Assembly: GCA_036567985.1 (NCBI GenBank)
Contig: DATCTK010000020.1
Location: 1-58,196, forward strand
Direction: 5' to 3'
From: SZUA-229 sp036567985
GTDB lineage: Bacteria > Pseudomonadota > Gammaproteobacteria > SZUA-229
Length of the DNA: 58,196 nt
The translations under genes and the position numbers were made by a program. Under the pieces are notes generated by a model that saw only the letters and a list, made by a program, of their open reading frames with translations, was not told where the DNA came from and did no database searches. Of the stretch, positions 27,541 to 35,577 are shown piece by piece. Position 1 is the first letter of the stretch, and each line of letters starts with the position of its first letter.

Positions 27541-27597
27541 GGAGTCAAATCTGTTACCGCTGATTGTTATCAAACACTCAGCGGCATGACCGCAGAT

Positions 27598-29010
27598 TTA
27601 ACCACATGGATTACCAGGAAGTGACGCACCGCCTGATGAGCCCGTACTGGACACAGAGCTTTTTAAACCTTTATAAGCCTTGTCTTCTTCAATGATCTTA
27701 TTGGCAGAAGCAGCATATGCACCAGTAATATAACCTTCGTCAGTTGCTGTACGTGGTGCCATCGCTACAGTTTTCTCGAGAAACATGCTTCGGCTCACTA
27801 GATCTGTACGCCAGGGAGAGTCAAGCGGCAGCAATAGATCACCATCTGAATCCAGCTTGGCAGAAACCCAGTGCCATTCGGTCATCGCCCCGTCATAGAA
27901 ACGGGTTGGAAGCCCCAGAATCGATGTGGTTGCAAAGCCGGTAATCATCGCACGGTAAGTAGTTTCACAGTAGGTATAAATGACATCACCTGACTGATAG
28001 GCACTGCCTTCACCAACTGGCTGGATTGTGCTATCCATAAAACCAACGCTGCCACCATCAACCGCACCTGTCATATAGGAAGCAAGCTCCGCCTTTGGCT
28101 TATAAGTATAACCTGCAGTGCTATCCAGCAAATTATTAAATGGCAGTACCAGTGCACCATTTGGATGACCCTGCACAGGACCACTCTGGAAATCAGCATC
28201 ACCAGTTGGACTATACTGATTCGTACTACGCGCATCCCAGATAAATACACCGTCATCCAGAATATTCGCATCTGTGGAAGGCACAATGTTTATCATATCT
28301 TCCAGTGTAGCCTGTAACGCAAAGTTATTTTCAGGCAGGTCTTTCACAGATACACCGTTCGATGCCCAATTTGTGCTGCTATAGGCCGTCGTAAAGTAGC
28401 TGTCATCAAGCACAGTATTTGCACCAATCCAGCCATTACCACCATTTAATACCGCCAGGTTTTCTTTTGCGGTACCCCAGTAACGGAACATATACCAGCA
28501 ACGACCAGCACGCATCGCCTGTCCAGCACCACCTGTTCCCATGCCGCACACTATCATGTCATTCCGTGGATCTATGTCGTATTTGTTCAGAAAAGCATCC
28601 ATTGAAGCACCACTCGGCACCATGCTCTTGGTCTGTACCACCCCATTATCGCGTGTCTCTACCCACTCGGTAGCCTCGTAAGTGAACACATTGGTCCCAT
28701 TGGGCTTAATGTATTCATAGCCTGCTGGGCCACTTTCGGCCTGAAGGATAACCAGCTTACCTGTTATACCTGAGGGTTTATTAGCCGCCCAGTTATCTAT
28801 CCAGCTTTTTAAGGTAGGTGCTGTTATCAGGCCATATTTATTGTCATCATAATTATCCGCCGATTCACTGGCTATCTTGTTCGGCGTGGCTAACTGCGTA
28901 GTATAAAACTCATCCTCTGAACCGGTACAACCGGATATCAGGAGCGTTGCGCCACCAACAAGAGCCAACAGGGCCTCTCTGGTGCATTTTATTTTGTTAA
29001 TTTTACTCAT
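27598..29010 (-). CDS. Tandem-rhodanese-domain lipoprotein
   Basis: 470 aa. The lipobox LLISGC (Cys28) predicts a lipid-anchored periplasmic or outer-membrane protein. The first rhodanese-like domain has DMIVCGMGTGGAGQAMRAGRCWYMFRYWG and LAVLNGGNGWI. The second has FIWDARST, GHPNGALVLPF and the active-site loop YTYCETTYRAMITG, with Cys placed as in sulfurtransferases, then LPTRFYDGAMTEWHW. It may move sulfane sulfur outside the cytoplasm. Rhodanese-like lipoproteins also occur with porin-cytochrome (Ext) conduits of Geobacter. AGGAGGAG precedes ATG. The C-terminus is Ser/Gly-rich. Confidence 0.82.
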   Translation of the reverse strand: MSKINKIKCTREALLALVGGATLLISGCTGSEDEFYTTQLATPNKIASESADNYDDNKYGLITAPTLKSWIDNWAANKPSGITGKLVILQAESGPAGYEYIKPNGTNVFTYEATEWVETRDNGVVQTKSMVPSGASMDAFLNKYDIDPRNDMIVCGMGTGGAGQAMRAGRCWYMFRYWGTAKENLAVLNGGNGWIGANTVLDDSYFTTAYSSTNWASNGVSVKDLPENNFALQATLEDMINIVPSTDANILDDGVFIWDARSTNQYSPTGDADFQSGPVQGHPNGALVLPFNNLLDSTAGYTYKPKAELASYMTGAVDGGSVGFMDSTIQPVGEGSAYQSGDVIYTYCETTYRAMITGFATTSILGLPTRFYDGAMTEWHWVSAKLDSDGDLLLPLDSPWRTDLVSRSMFLEKTVAMAPRTATDEGYITGAYAASANKIIEEDKAYKGLKSSVSSTGSSGGASLPGNPCG

Positions 29011-29045
29011 AATTCTCCTCCTAGGATCATTCAGCCTTAGAGTTC

Positions 29046-29061
29046 GGCACAGCTGCTACCA
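29046..29061 (-). promoter_or_regulatory. Weak sigma54-like match before the rhodanese lipoprotein gene
   Basis: Minus-strand TGGTAGCAGCTGTGCC keeps GG-N10-GC spacing but departs from the consensus in both half elements. The implied start is about 25 bases upstream of the rhodanese ATG. It may be chance. Confidence 0.25.
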
Positions 29062-29152
29062 GTCACCCATCAGCCCATTACGTTTTCATTTGCATTTTTA
29101 CCGTTAATAATTCAGCCATGAGATAACTCCCCCCCTCACGCTGTCCTCTGCT

Positions 29153-29341
29153 TCAAACAGGTTTTATTACAATGGGCACCTGCTCATTGTTTAAAGCATC
29201 CAGCATTGCAGACGGATCTGCATCAATGGATGTTTTATCAAACCCCTGGCCAATTTCTGCCAGGCCTTTCTCAAGAAGCTTCTCCAGCTCCGGGTCACCA
29301 CCACCGGTGGTAAAAAAATGAACCTTATTTTTACTGCTCAT
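29153..29341 (-). CDS. Small protein in the DsrE/TusA cluster
   Basis: 62 aa with no cysteine. The sequence MSSKNKVHFFTTGGG...NEQVPIVIKPV starts and ends like a trimmed DsrE/DsrH-type subunit, but is too short for the full fold. ATG overlaps the stop of the preceding 84-aa gene by 4 bases, so it is translationally coupled and probably a partner subunit. It shares the first five residues MSSKN with that gene, perhaps through duplication of the translation start. Confidence 0.55.
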   Translation of the reverse strand: MSSKNKVHFFTTGGGDPELEKLLEKGLAEIGQGFDKTSIDADPSAMLDALNNEQVPIVIKPV

Positions 29342-29592
29342 ACCACAAACACCACATCAGAATTAACCACCATTTCTGCAAACTCAGCCGCGTTGCTGTC
29401 ACCCACATCAATCACAGGTACATCGGCGAAGTCCAGCGACTCCAGTTGCAGACTAACGTCTTCTGCATCGCGATCAATCCCGTTCACCACGGCCACCTTG
29501 ATAATGTCATCCAGCAGGGTTAAACCGGCTGCCATGCGTAAGGCTTCTACCTTTTTATTGCGGGCAATCATTAATACATTTTTACTGCTCAT
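29338..29592 (-). CDS. DsrE/DsrF-like small protein without catalytic cysteine
   Basis: 84 aa, alpha/beta (VLMIARNKKVEALRMAAGLTLLDD and VPVIDVGDSNAAEFAEMVVNSDVVFVV), resembling the DsrE/DsrF fold. It has no cysteine, so it cannot itself carry persulfide and may be a structural subunit of a heteromeric complex with the 103-aa DsrE-like protein. It starts 11 bases after that gene and overlaps the 62-aa gene by 4. Confidence 0.55.
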   Translation of the reverse strand: MSSKNVLMIARNKKVEALRMAAGLTLLDDIIKVAVVNGIDRDAEDVSLQLESLDFADVPVIDVGDSNAAEFAEMVVNSDVVFVV

Positions 29593-29603
29593 TTTGCCCT
29601 CGC

Positions 29604-29915
29604 TTAAAATACCAGTACACGTTCTGAGTTATGTACCAGCTCTGCATTCTGATACTGGCCACCAATCACCACGAACTCTTCAAGTTCAGTCAGATCAACA
29701 TCCTTACAGAAGCGTTCTGCCGAGTGCTCGCACATAAAGGAAAAATGAGCATCTTCATTTTTCGCCATATCCAGGAAGTCCTGGTCTTTAATCATGTGTA
29801 CACCGTCGTCGGTTAAAAACACATTGACAGTCCAGTGACGCTTCAGCGCTTCACGCATTACCGCGCAGGCGGTTTTTGCGTGACTGTAATCGGTTACTAC
29901 AACACCCAGAATCAT
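29604..29915 (-). CDS. DsrE family sulfur-carrier-like protein
   Basis: 103 aa. The N-terminus ILGVVVTDYSHAKTACAVMREALKRHWTVNVFLTDDGVHMI fits the DsrE fold. Cysteines are at about 17, 62 (MCEHSAERF) and 70. Cys62 lies in the region where DsrE/TusD carry the active cysteine. DsrE proteins pass sulfane sulfur to and from TusA. The TusA gene ends 2 bases upstream, making the transfer partner obvious. The direction of sulfur flow (oxidation or assimilation) is not shown by sequence. Confidence 0.7.
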   Translation of the reverse strand: MILGVVVTDYSHAKTACAVMREALKRHWTVNVFLTDDGVHMIKDQDFLDMAKNEDAHFSFMCEHSAERFCKDVDLTELEEFVVIGGQYQNAELVHNSERVLVF

Positions 29916-29917
29916 AT

Positions 29918-30169
29918 TTACCCCTTACGGATTTTCCATGTGGTTGAACCATTACCTTCATCACGCTCAAAGATGTCATTACCTTCGGTTTCGCACATGG
30001 CGATAATGGATTCACCGGATGATGGGTTATCGAAAATCAGCTCCAGCTCGTCACCGCTCTGCAGTTTCTGCAGTGCTTTTTTGGTGTACATCTGTGGGTG
30101 CGGGCACACGTAGCCGCACACATCCAGCTGGTAATGACCATCGCTGACCTTGTCGAATTTAATTGCCAT
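29918..30169 (-). CDS. TusA family sulfur carrier protein
   Basis: 83 aa. The TusA signature is clear: LDVCGYVCPHPQMYTKKALQKLQSGDELELIFDNPSSGESI, with active Cys22 in the C-P-x-P motif. TusA proteins receive sulfur from a rhodanese or desulfurase and hand it to DsrE/TusBCD-type proteins. Here they are linked to a YeeE/YedE transporter upstream (86 bases) and DsrE downstream (2 bases). Cys18 is an extra cysteine four residues before the catalytic one. Confidence 0.88.
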   Translation of the reverse strand: MAIKFDKVSDGHYQLDVCGYVCPHPQMYTKKALQKLQSGDELELIFDNPSSGESIIAMCETEGNDIFERDEGNGSTTWKIRKG

Positions 30170-30255
30170 GCTATTTCTCCTACACTTACTTATTTATTCA
30201 GTTTTTCTATTTAATTTCTGCGAGCCTGGCGTTTTGCATCAGCTGCGAAATCTAT

Positions 30256-31695
30256 TTAAATATCAAATTCATCGCCGGCTGATTTTCTGTTCAGCCACAT
30301 ATTGAAGGCCTTAACACCCAGCAGGCCACCAATTAACATGCCCGCGAGGAATATCCAGCCCGTCAGGTCACCGTTGGTTACCGCAGCAAAGAAAGCGCCC
30401 ACATTACAGCCCATGCCGAGACGTGCACCTATACCCATCAGCGCACCACCCACAATGGCGAATACCGCGGTTTCCATATTTGGGACTTTCCATTTGAATT
30501 CGCGACGAGACAGTGCAAGGATAGAAGCACCCACGATAATGCCAACAGACATCAGCAATGGTGCGTTGATTAACGGGTTGGGAATACCGTTCTGCAGGCC
30601 GAAGAAAATATTGTCGGTGACATCACGACCAAACAGGTTCATCACCCAGCCACCCAGCTGTGCTTCCTGTGTGGTGATATACCAGTAACCTGGGTCGAAC
30701 ACTGTTTCCTGAATCGACAGGCCTTCGGTGTAACCCATTTTCATCAACAGTTCACCGAAGTTAAAAATTTCATAATGCTCACGTAGCGCACCGGTGGCCC
30801 ACATCTGCAGGCCGGCAAAAACACCCAGACCCAGGCCAGCAATCGCGGTGTTTTTGGAGGTGGTGATCATGCCCCAGATGCCGCGCATTTCATCACCAAA
30901 GCTTAAAGACTCCAGCTTGTTGCGACGGATAAAGCCTTTACGGTAAGTGGACACATACAGAATAACCAGAATAACCAGGGTTGGCAGAATGGCGGTAAGC
31001 AAAACATTGCCGACGAACACATCGATCCACTTATTACCTGTGCCCACCATGTCGGCCACGGTACCCCCGGACAGGTTCCACACATAACCTGCAGTAAACA
31101 GGTCAAACCAGCCATCGGTCACACTCAGCTCTTCCGGCATGCCTTTTTCCAGTGCCGACTCGGCCCAGCCCGCAGGCGCAAGACTGTTGGACCAGCTACC
31201 CAGGTCGGCAAACAGCGCCATCGAGAAGGAAATACTCAGCAATACCAGCATCGAACCCATATTGCCTTCACCGGTTTTATACAGTGAGCCGGACGCACAG
31301 CCGCCGGTAAAAATCATACCGAAGCCGAAGATCAGTCCACCGGCAATAATGTGCCAGCCCAGTGGATGTGGATGGAAGGTACTGTAACCACTGACGGTAA
31401 CCAGACCGGCAGTAATTGAAAACAGCGCGGTGGCGATCATGACCCCCACCGCCATACGTGGCACCTTGATCGCAAACAGATCGCGCACGGCAGATGCCAT
31501 GCAAAAACGACCGTATTGCAAAAAGACACCATAGGCCACACCGAACCACACATACACCAGCAGATAGATCCACCGCGTATCATTGGCCAGTAAACCCAGC
31601 GATAAAATTGTTACCAGCGCGACCAGCGCCATCGCCTTGTATCCACCCGCGTGTGCCAGCAGGCCGGGTTTATTCATTGTCGTGTCAGTAGCCAT
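30256..31695 (-). CDS. YeeE/YedE family sulfur-species transporter
   Basis: 479-aa polytopic inner-membrane protein with two related halves. Each has a conserved Cys in a glycine-rich loop: FTGGCASGSLYKTGEGN (about residue 135) and RLGMGCNVGAFFAAVTNGDLTGW (about 440). These match the cysteine motifs of YeeE/TsuA thiosulfate transporters. YedE relatives are also annotated as selenium-related. TusA genes on both sides support import of a sulfur compound that is handed to TusA. The sequence alone does not fix thiosulfate as the substrate. Confidence 0.87.
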   Translation of the reverse strand: MATDTTMNKPGLLAHAGGYKAMALVALVTILSLGLLANDTRWIYLLVYVWFGVAYGVFLQYGRFCMASAVRDLFAIKVPRMAVGVMIATALFSITAGLVTVSGYSTFHPHPLGWHIIAGGLIFGFGMIFTGGCASGSLYKTGEGNMGSMLVLLSISFSMALFADLGSWSNSLAPAGWAESALEKGMPEELSVTDGWFDLFTAGYVWNLSGGTVADMVGTGNKWIDVFVGNVLLTAILPTLVILVILYVSTYRKGFIRRNKLESLSFGDEMRGIWGMITTSKNTAIAGLGLGVFAGLQMWATGALREHYEIFNFGELLMKMGYTEGLSIQETVFDPGYWYITTQEAQLGGWVMNLFGRDVTDNIFFGLQNGIPNPLINAPLLMSVGIIVGASILALSRREFKWKVPNMETAVFAIVGGALMGIGARLGMGCNVGAFFAAVTNGDLTGWIFLAGMLIGGLLGVKAFNMWLNRKSAGDEFDI

Positions 31696-31750
31696 AATTA
31701 TTATTTACTCTCTTCTACTCTCTCTGAGGTTCAAATAGTTAGCGTGATTT

Positions 31751-32119
31751 TTATATTTCGCGGCGTACGTAAATACACCAGTTGTCTTTTCCCTGAACCG
31801 TGCCCAGATGCACTCCCTCATAGATGTCCATCATGGACGGCATGGTCTCAACCACCGACAGGTTGTCGGTTACCACTTCAACCACCACACCCCTGTCGAC
31901 CTCATTGAGCGCCTTCAGGGTCAGTAGCTGCGGCCTGGGACAACCTTCGCTTTCGCACTCCACCCGGCAGCCGATCTGCACCAGGCCGTGGCCCGGTAAC
32001 TCCACCGACTCATTAATACGGGTAACACTGGAGTGGCGATGTGCATGTGCCTCCTCGTCTTTCCAGTGAAACAGATTGCCTAAAAACATACGTATCCCTT
32101 GAATGGTTTTTCCTAACAT
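31751..32119 (-). CDS. TusA-like protein with histidine-rich N-terminal extension
   Basis: 122 aa. The C-terminal ~75 residues are TusA-like: CRVECESEGCPRPQLLTLKALNEVDRGVVVEVVTDN with Cys60 in C-P-R-P, plus extra cysteines at 51 and 55. The first 45 residues are unusual and include DEEAHAHRHSS. The start at 32119 has GGAGGGTG ahead of it. An alternative ATG at 32089 (codon 11) has AAGGGA five bases before it and would be the start if the sigma54 match at 32122-32137 is real. It is first gene of the sulfur-carrier operon, 55 bases before the transporter. Confidence 0.7.
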   Translation of the reverse strand: MLGKTIQGIRMFLGNLFHWKDEEAHAHRHSSVTRINESVELPGHGLVQIGCRVECESEGCPRPQLLTLKALNEVDRGVVVEVVTDNLSVVETMPSMMDIYEGVHLGTVQGKDNWCIYVRREI

Positions 32120-32121
32120 AA

Positions 32122-32137
32122 AGCACCCTCCATGCCA
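32122..32137 (-). promoter_or_regulatory. Sigma54-like promoter match (ambiguous) before the TusA-like gene
   Basis: Minus-strand TGGCATGGAGGGTGCT differs from the sigma54 consensus at two fixed positions and has correct spacing. It also contains GGAGGGTG, a perfect ribosome site for ATG 32119. Either it is a promoter, and translation starts at 32089, or it is only a ribosome site. Both cannot be used in one transcript. Confidence 0.35.
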
Positions 32138-32272
32138 TATCGATTATTTATATATTTTTCAAATAGTTAGTTTATATTTGGCGAATTATCGCCACGGTAA
32201 AATGCAAAACACGCAAGATCAGGTGAGCCTGAATAGAAAAATGCAACGCGCCTGCCAGGCACAATCCATGAC

Positions 32273-32316
32273 GCCTCTGAAAGCAATGATGACATATCTC
32301 TGGCTTACAGGTGTGT
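32273..32316 (+). mobile_element. Remnant of the MITE-like element (left end only)
   Basis: About 44 bases match the left terminus of the copies at 9796 and 44593: CCTCTGAA, then AATGATGACATATCTCTGG and CTTACAGGTGTGT, with a 2-base change near the start. The rest of the element is missing, so it is a decayed or truncated insertion. Confidence 0.65.
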
Positions 32317-32587
32317 GCAGGCGCCCGACTGACGCATAAACCAGCACGGCTGCCCTTACTTCTGTGAAACCCGCTTGCCCAGGCTTCAGTCCACCTGTCC
32401 TGTTCATTCATTCGGGGGATTGCCTGGCGACAAAAACACGGAATAATGCCTTTTGGTGCACTATTCTATTAACAGGAATGTTAATATTAGATGATCTGAT
32501 TCAGGTGGACTCTAGCCTGTGATTTAAATGATAAAAATTTAACTGCCCAAATAGGGAACAGCAGACTAAATACGGACTTTGGACTAG

Positions 32588-33553
32588 ATGTTGAATATGG
32601 CTCATTTTATTATGCATAAATCACTGGTTATCCCGCTTTCCATAATCACCGCACTGACGACTGCTTGCAGCGGCAACGGCAGCGATACGACGACGGCCGG
32701 ACGCGGCGGAAACGAGCTGCAACAGACCTCCCCCTCTATCACCATCAGCCTGACCGATGCCGTGGTCGACAGCGCCGCGAAAGTGGTGGTGCAGTTCAGC
32801 GGGCTCACGATCAAGGATGAATCAGCGGCTGATATTGAATACAACTTTGAATCCCCGCGATCCATCGACCTGCTCAGCCTGCAGGGCACGGTGTTTGAGG
32901 ACCTGATCAGCGATCAGGTTATTCCTGTGGGTAAATACACATCCATCCGATTGCATGTAAATGTGGAGGACGGCGTAGACGACACCTACATAGAACTGAC
33001 TGACGGAAGTCGGCATGAACTCAGCATTCCCAGCGGCAACCAGAGCGGCCTGAAAATCAACCGCGGCTTTGAACTGACAGAGACAGAAGACCTGCACCTG
33101 ATGATCGACTTTGATCTGCGCAAGTCGGTGGTGCTCAGCAACAATGGGTATAAATTGCGACCAACCCTCAGGCTGGTCAATATGGACGACATGCAACATA
33201 TCAGCGGCAACATCGATGCCGCCCTGTTAACTGCAGACCACTGCAACGATTCAGACCCGGAGACAGGCAATGCGGTGTACCTGTTTGAAGGACATGATGT
33301 CAGCGCAGATGATATCGACAACCGCAACCCCGATCCGCTGACTTCCGCAGCGGTTCACCTGAACTCGGCAAACGGCCAGTATGAATACACCATTGCCTTT
33401 ATGCCGCCGGGCGAATACACCCTGGCTTTTACCTGCCAGGCAGACCTTGATAACCCTGAAACAGATGACGCTATTATTTTCAGCTACTCGGAAAATATAC
33501 AGCTTGAGGCTACAGAGGGCAGCCCTGAGCCTGCGGTCAACCCCATGCGCTAG
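32588..33553 (+). CDS. DUF4382 lipoprotein
   Basis: 321 aa. The lipobox LTTAC (Cys27, counted from the first ATG) predicts a lipoprotein. The DUF4382 domain is visible as ITISLTDAVVDSAAKVVVQFSGLTIK, then SIDLLSLQG, VPVGKYTSIRLHVN and a terminal LRPTLRLVNMDDMQHISGNID. A second beta-rich domain (about 200-315) resembles a carboxypeptidase-regulatory fold. Envelope or surface role; exact function unknown. ATG at codon 9 (MHKSLVIP) is a likely alternative start. Confidence 0.75.
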   Translation: MLNMAHFIMHKSLVIPLSIITALTTACSGNGSDTTTAGRGGNELQQTSPSITISLTDAVVDSAAKVVVQFSGLTIKDESAADIEYNFESPRSIDLLSLQGTVFEDLISDQVIPVGKYTSIRLHVNVEDGVDDTYIELTDGSRHELSIPSGNQSGLKINRGFELTETEDLHLMIDFDLRKSVVLSNNGYKLRPTLRLVNMDDMQHISGNIDAALLTADHCNDSDPETGNAVYLFEGHDVSADDIDNRNPDPLTSAAVHLNSANGQYEYTIAFMPPGEYTLAFTCQADLDNPETDDAIIFSYSENIQLEATEGSPEPAVNPMR

Positions 33554-33564
33554 AAGAGCCCGTC

Positions 33565-35577
33565 TTAAACCTGCATGGCCGAATTAAGCCACTGTTTCAG
33601 GTCTTCAAACTCAAGCGGTTCGGTGTAGTGATAACCCTGCACACGATCACAACCCATTGATGCCAGCAGCTGTAAAACTGCTTCGTCCTCCACCCCTTCA
33701 GCCACCACGGCAATATCCAGGTCATGGGCCATGGTAATGGTTGCGCTTACAATTGGATAATTCACCGACCACTGGCTCAGCTCCCTGACAAACGACTGGT
33801 CAATCTTCAACTCGCTGATAGGAAACTTCTGCAGATAGGACAGGGACGAGTAGCCGGTACCAAAATCATCAATAGAAACCTTGATGCCTTCTTCCTTAAA
33901 CATGTCGAGTATCTCCGCCGAGCGCAACGGGTTTTTCATAATGGCATTCTCGGTCACTTCGATATACAGATTCCCCCTGGGAAATCTTGCCTGTTCAAGC
34001 GCACTGGTAATTGAATTAAACAATGAGTTATCCAGCAGATCGACCGGCGATACATTAATTGAAACGTGAAAATCCGGATATATCTCCACCAGCTGCTGAA
34101 AAGAATTCAGGTTGTTTCTGACAACAGAAGCGGTTAATTCACCAATCAGGTTTTCACGCTCCGCAATAGGAATAAATTTATCCGGGTAGATAACGCCAAG
34201 ATTAGGATGATCCCAGCGCAGTAACAACTCACAACCACAGGGTTTGCCGCTACTGATATTGATCTTGGGCTGATAGAGCGCGGAAAAATGCCCTTGTTTA
34301 ATGCTGCTCTTTAAATCATTCGCCAGCATCAGGCTTTCATAATGATTACGATCCATCTCAGGACTATAGGCCGCAAGAGAGATATTATTCTGTTTGGCGC
34401 TATACATAGCAACATCCGCACGGCTCATCAGCAAACCTGCATCGTCACCATGATCCGGATAAACCGAAATACCAATACTTGAACCTATCTTCAGCAAGTG
34501 ATTATTTATCTCGAATTTGGGCTTGATGAGCTCCGCGACTTTAGCCGCTATTCTCTCAGCATCCTGTTGATTGGCACCCATCAGAATAAAACTGAATTCA
34601 TCGCCGCCTATTCTGGCGACGGTATCGGACTCGCGCAGCCCGGTTTGCATACGTCGTGATACAATTTTTAAAACTTCATCACCCACACCATGACCGAGTG
34701 TGTCATTAATTTCCTTAAAACGGTCAAGGTCGAGTAACAGCACAGAAAACTGGCTCTTATCCCGTACTGAGCGGGCAATTGACTGTTCCAGTCGATCATT
34801 AAAAAGATAGCGGTTCGGCAGGCCGGTTAAATCATCGTGTGCCGCCTTATGCTGCATATTTGCCGCGATATCCACCAGCGACAGACGCATAGCCTCAAGA
34901 TCATTTGCCAGGTACTCAATTTCACGCAATCTGGACGAAACCCCCAACGGAATTCCCACATTGCCATTCGCAATATCTTTTGAGCGTTCTCTCAACTGAT
35001 GTAACGGCTTATGTATCAGGCGAGTAATTGCCGCGATAAACAGTGTGATGGCCAACAGGTAAATTATCAGTGAATAGGTAATTTTCTGCTTAACCACATT
35101 ATAATCATTAATAACGGCCGACTCGTCAAAACCCAGTCTTAATCTGGATATAATCCCGGCATCATCTTTAAAATAGACGGGCACATTGAAGTAATAAACA
35201 TCGTCACCATTTTCGCCTACGGCCACATCTTCTATATACTCCCCACTTGTTTCAAGGAAAGCACCATCTCTGGGTCGAATTGCAAACGCGCTATCACTGA
35301 CAATCTCTATATACTGTATATTCCCACCCAGTATCGAGGTTTCAAGAATACCACGAATATCATCCACGTCTTCCGCCAGCGATTTGGTCGATAACACATC
35401 GGCCAGCAAACCGGCCACTTCCGTAACATGACTAACATACTGTTCGTAGGAGGTTATTTTATACTGACTGGTTATCTCCTTATATAAAAATGGAATAACT
35501 GCCATGTGAACCAGAATCACGGCAAATACCATGTAGGTGGTAATACTAAAAACGCGCTTTTTCCGATTCGTTACCAT
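33565..35577 (-). CDS. Membrane GGDEF-EAL protein linked to a porin/PstS-like operon
   Basis: 670 aa. Membrane helices near 12-32 and 165-187 flank a ~130-residue periplasmic sensor. A HAMP-like linker follows, then GGDEF (RIGGDEFSFIL, intact, with RxxD site RESD) and an EAL domain with CELLLRWDHP in place of EAL, EVTENAIM and IDDFGTGYSSLSYL. The Glu is kept, so phosphodiesterase activity is possible. It overlaps the PstS-like gene by 7 bases. It is the third gene of a porin-binding protein-GGDEF/EAL operon, so c-di-GMP output may respond to the porin's ligand (inference). Confidence 0.88.
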   Translation of the reverse strand: MVTNRKKRVFSITTYMVFAVILVHMAVIPFLYKEITSQYKITSYEQYVSHVTEVAGLLADVLSTKSLAEDVDDIRGILETSILGGNIQYIEIVSDSAFAIRPRDGAFLETSGEYIEDVAVGENGDDVYYFNVPVYFKDDAGIISRLRLGFDESAVINDYNVVKQKITYSLIIYLLAITLFIAAITRLIHKPLHQLRERSKDIANGNVGIPLGVSSRLREIEYLANDLEAMRLSLVDIAANMQHKAAHDDLTGLPNRYLFNDRLEQSIARSVRDKSQFSVLLLDLDRFKEINDTLGHGVGDEVLKIVSRRMQTGLRESDTVARIGGDEFSFILMGANQQDAERIAAKVAELIKPKFEINNHLLKIGSSIGISVYPDHGDDAGLLMSRADVAMYSAKQNNISLAAYSPEMDRNHYESLMLANDLKSSIKQGHFSALYQPKINISSGKPCGCELLLRWDHPNLGVIYPDKFIPIAERENLIGELTASVVRNNLNSFQQLVEIYPDFHVSINVSPVDLLDNSLFNSITSALEQARFPRGNLYIEVTENAIMKNPLRSAEILDMFKEEGIKVSIDDFGTGYSSLSYLQKFPISELKIDQSFVRELSQWSVNYPIVSATITMAHDLDIAVVAEGVEDEAVLQLLASMGCDRVQGYHYTEPLEFEDLKQWLNSAMQV

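Larger units (their letters stand above)
32120..32587. promoter_or_regulatory. Divergent intergenic region with palindrome and MITE remnant
   Basis: 468 bases between the TusA-like gene (leftward) and the DUF4382 gene (rightward). It holds the perfect palindrome-like TGGCGAATTATCGCCA (32180-32195), about 70 bases upstream of the possible sigma54 start, and a half-site TGCAACGCGCC (32242-32252). A remnant of the MITE left end lies at 32273-32316. Promoters for both sides must be here. Confidence 0.5.
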
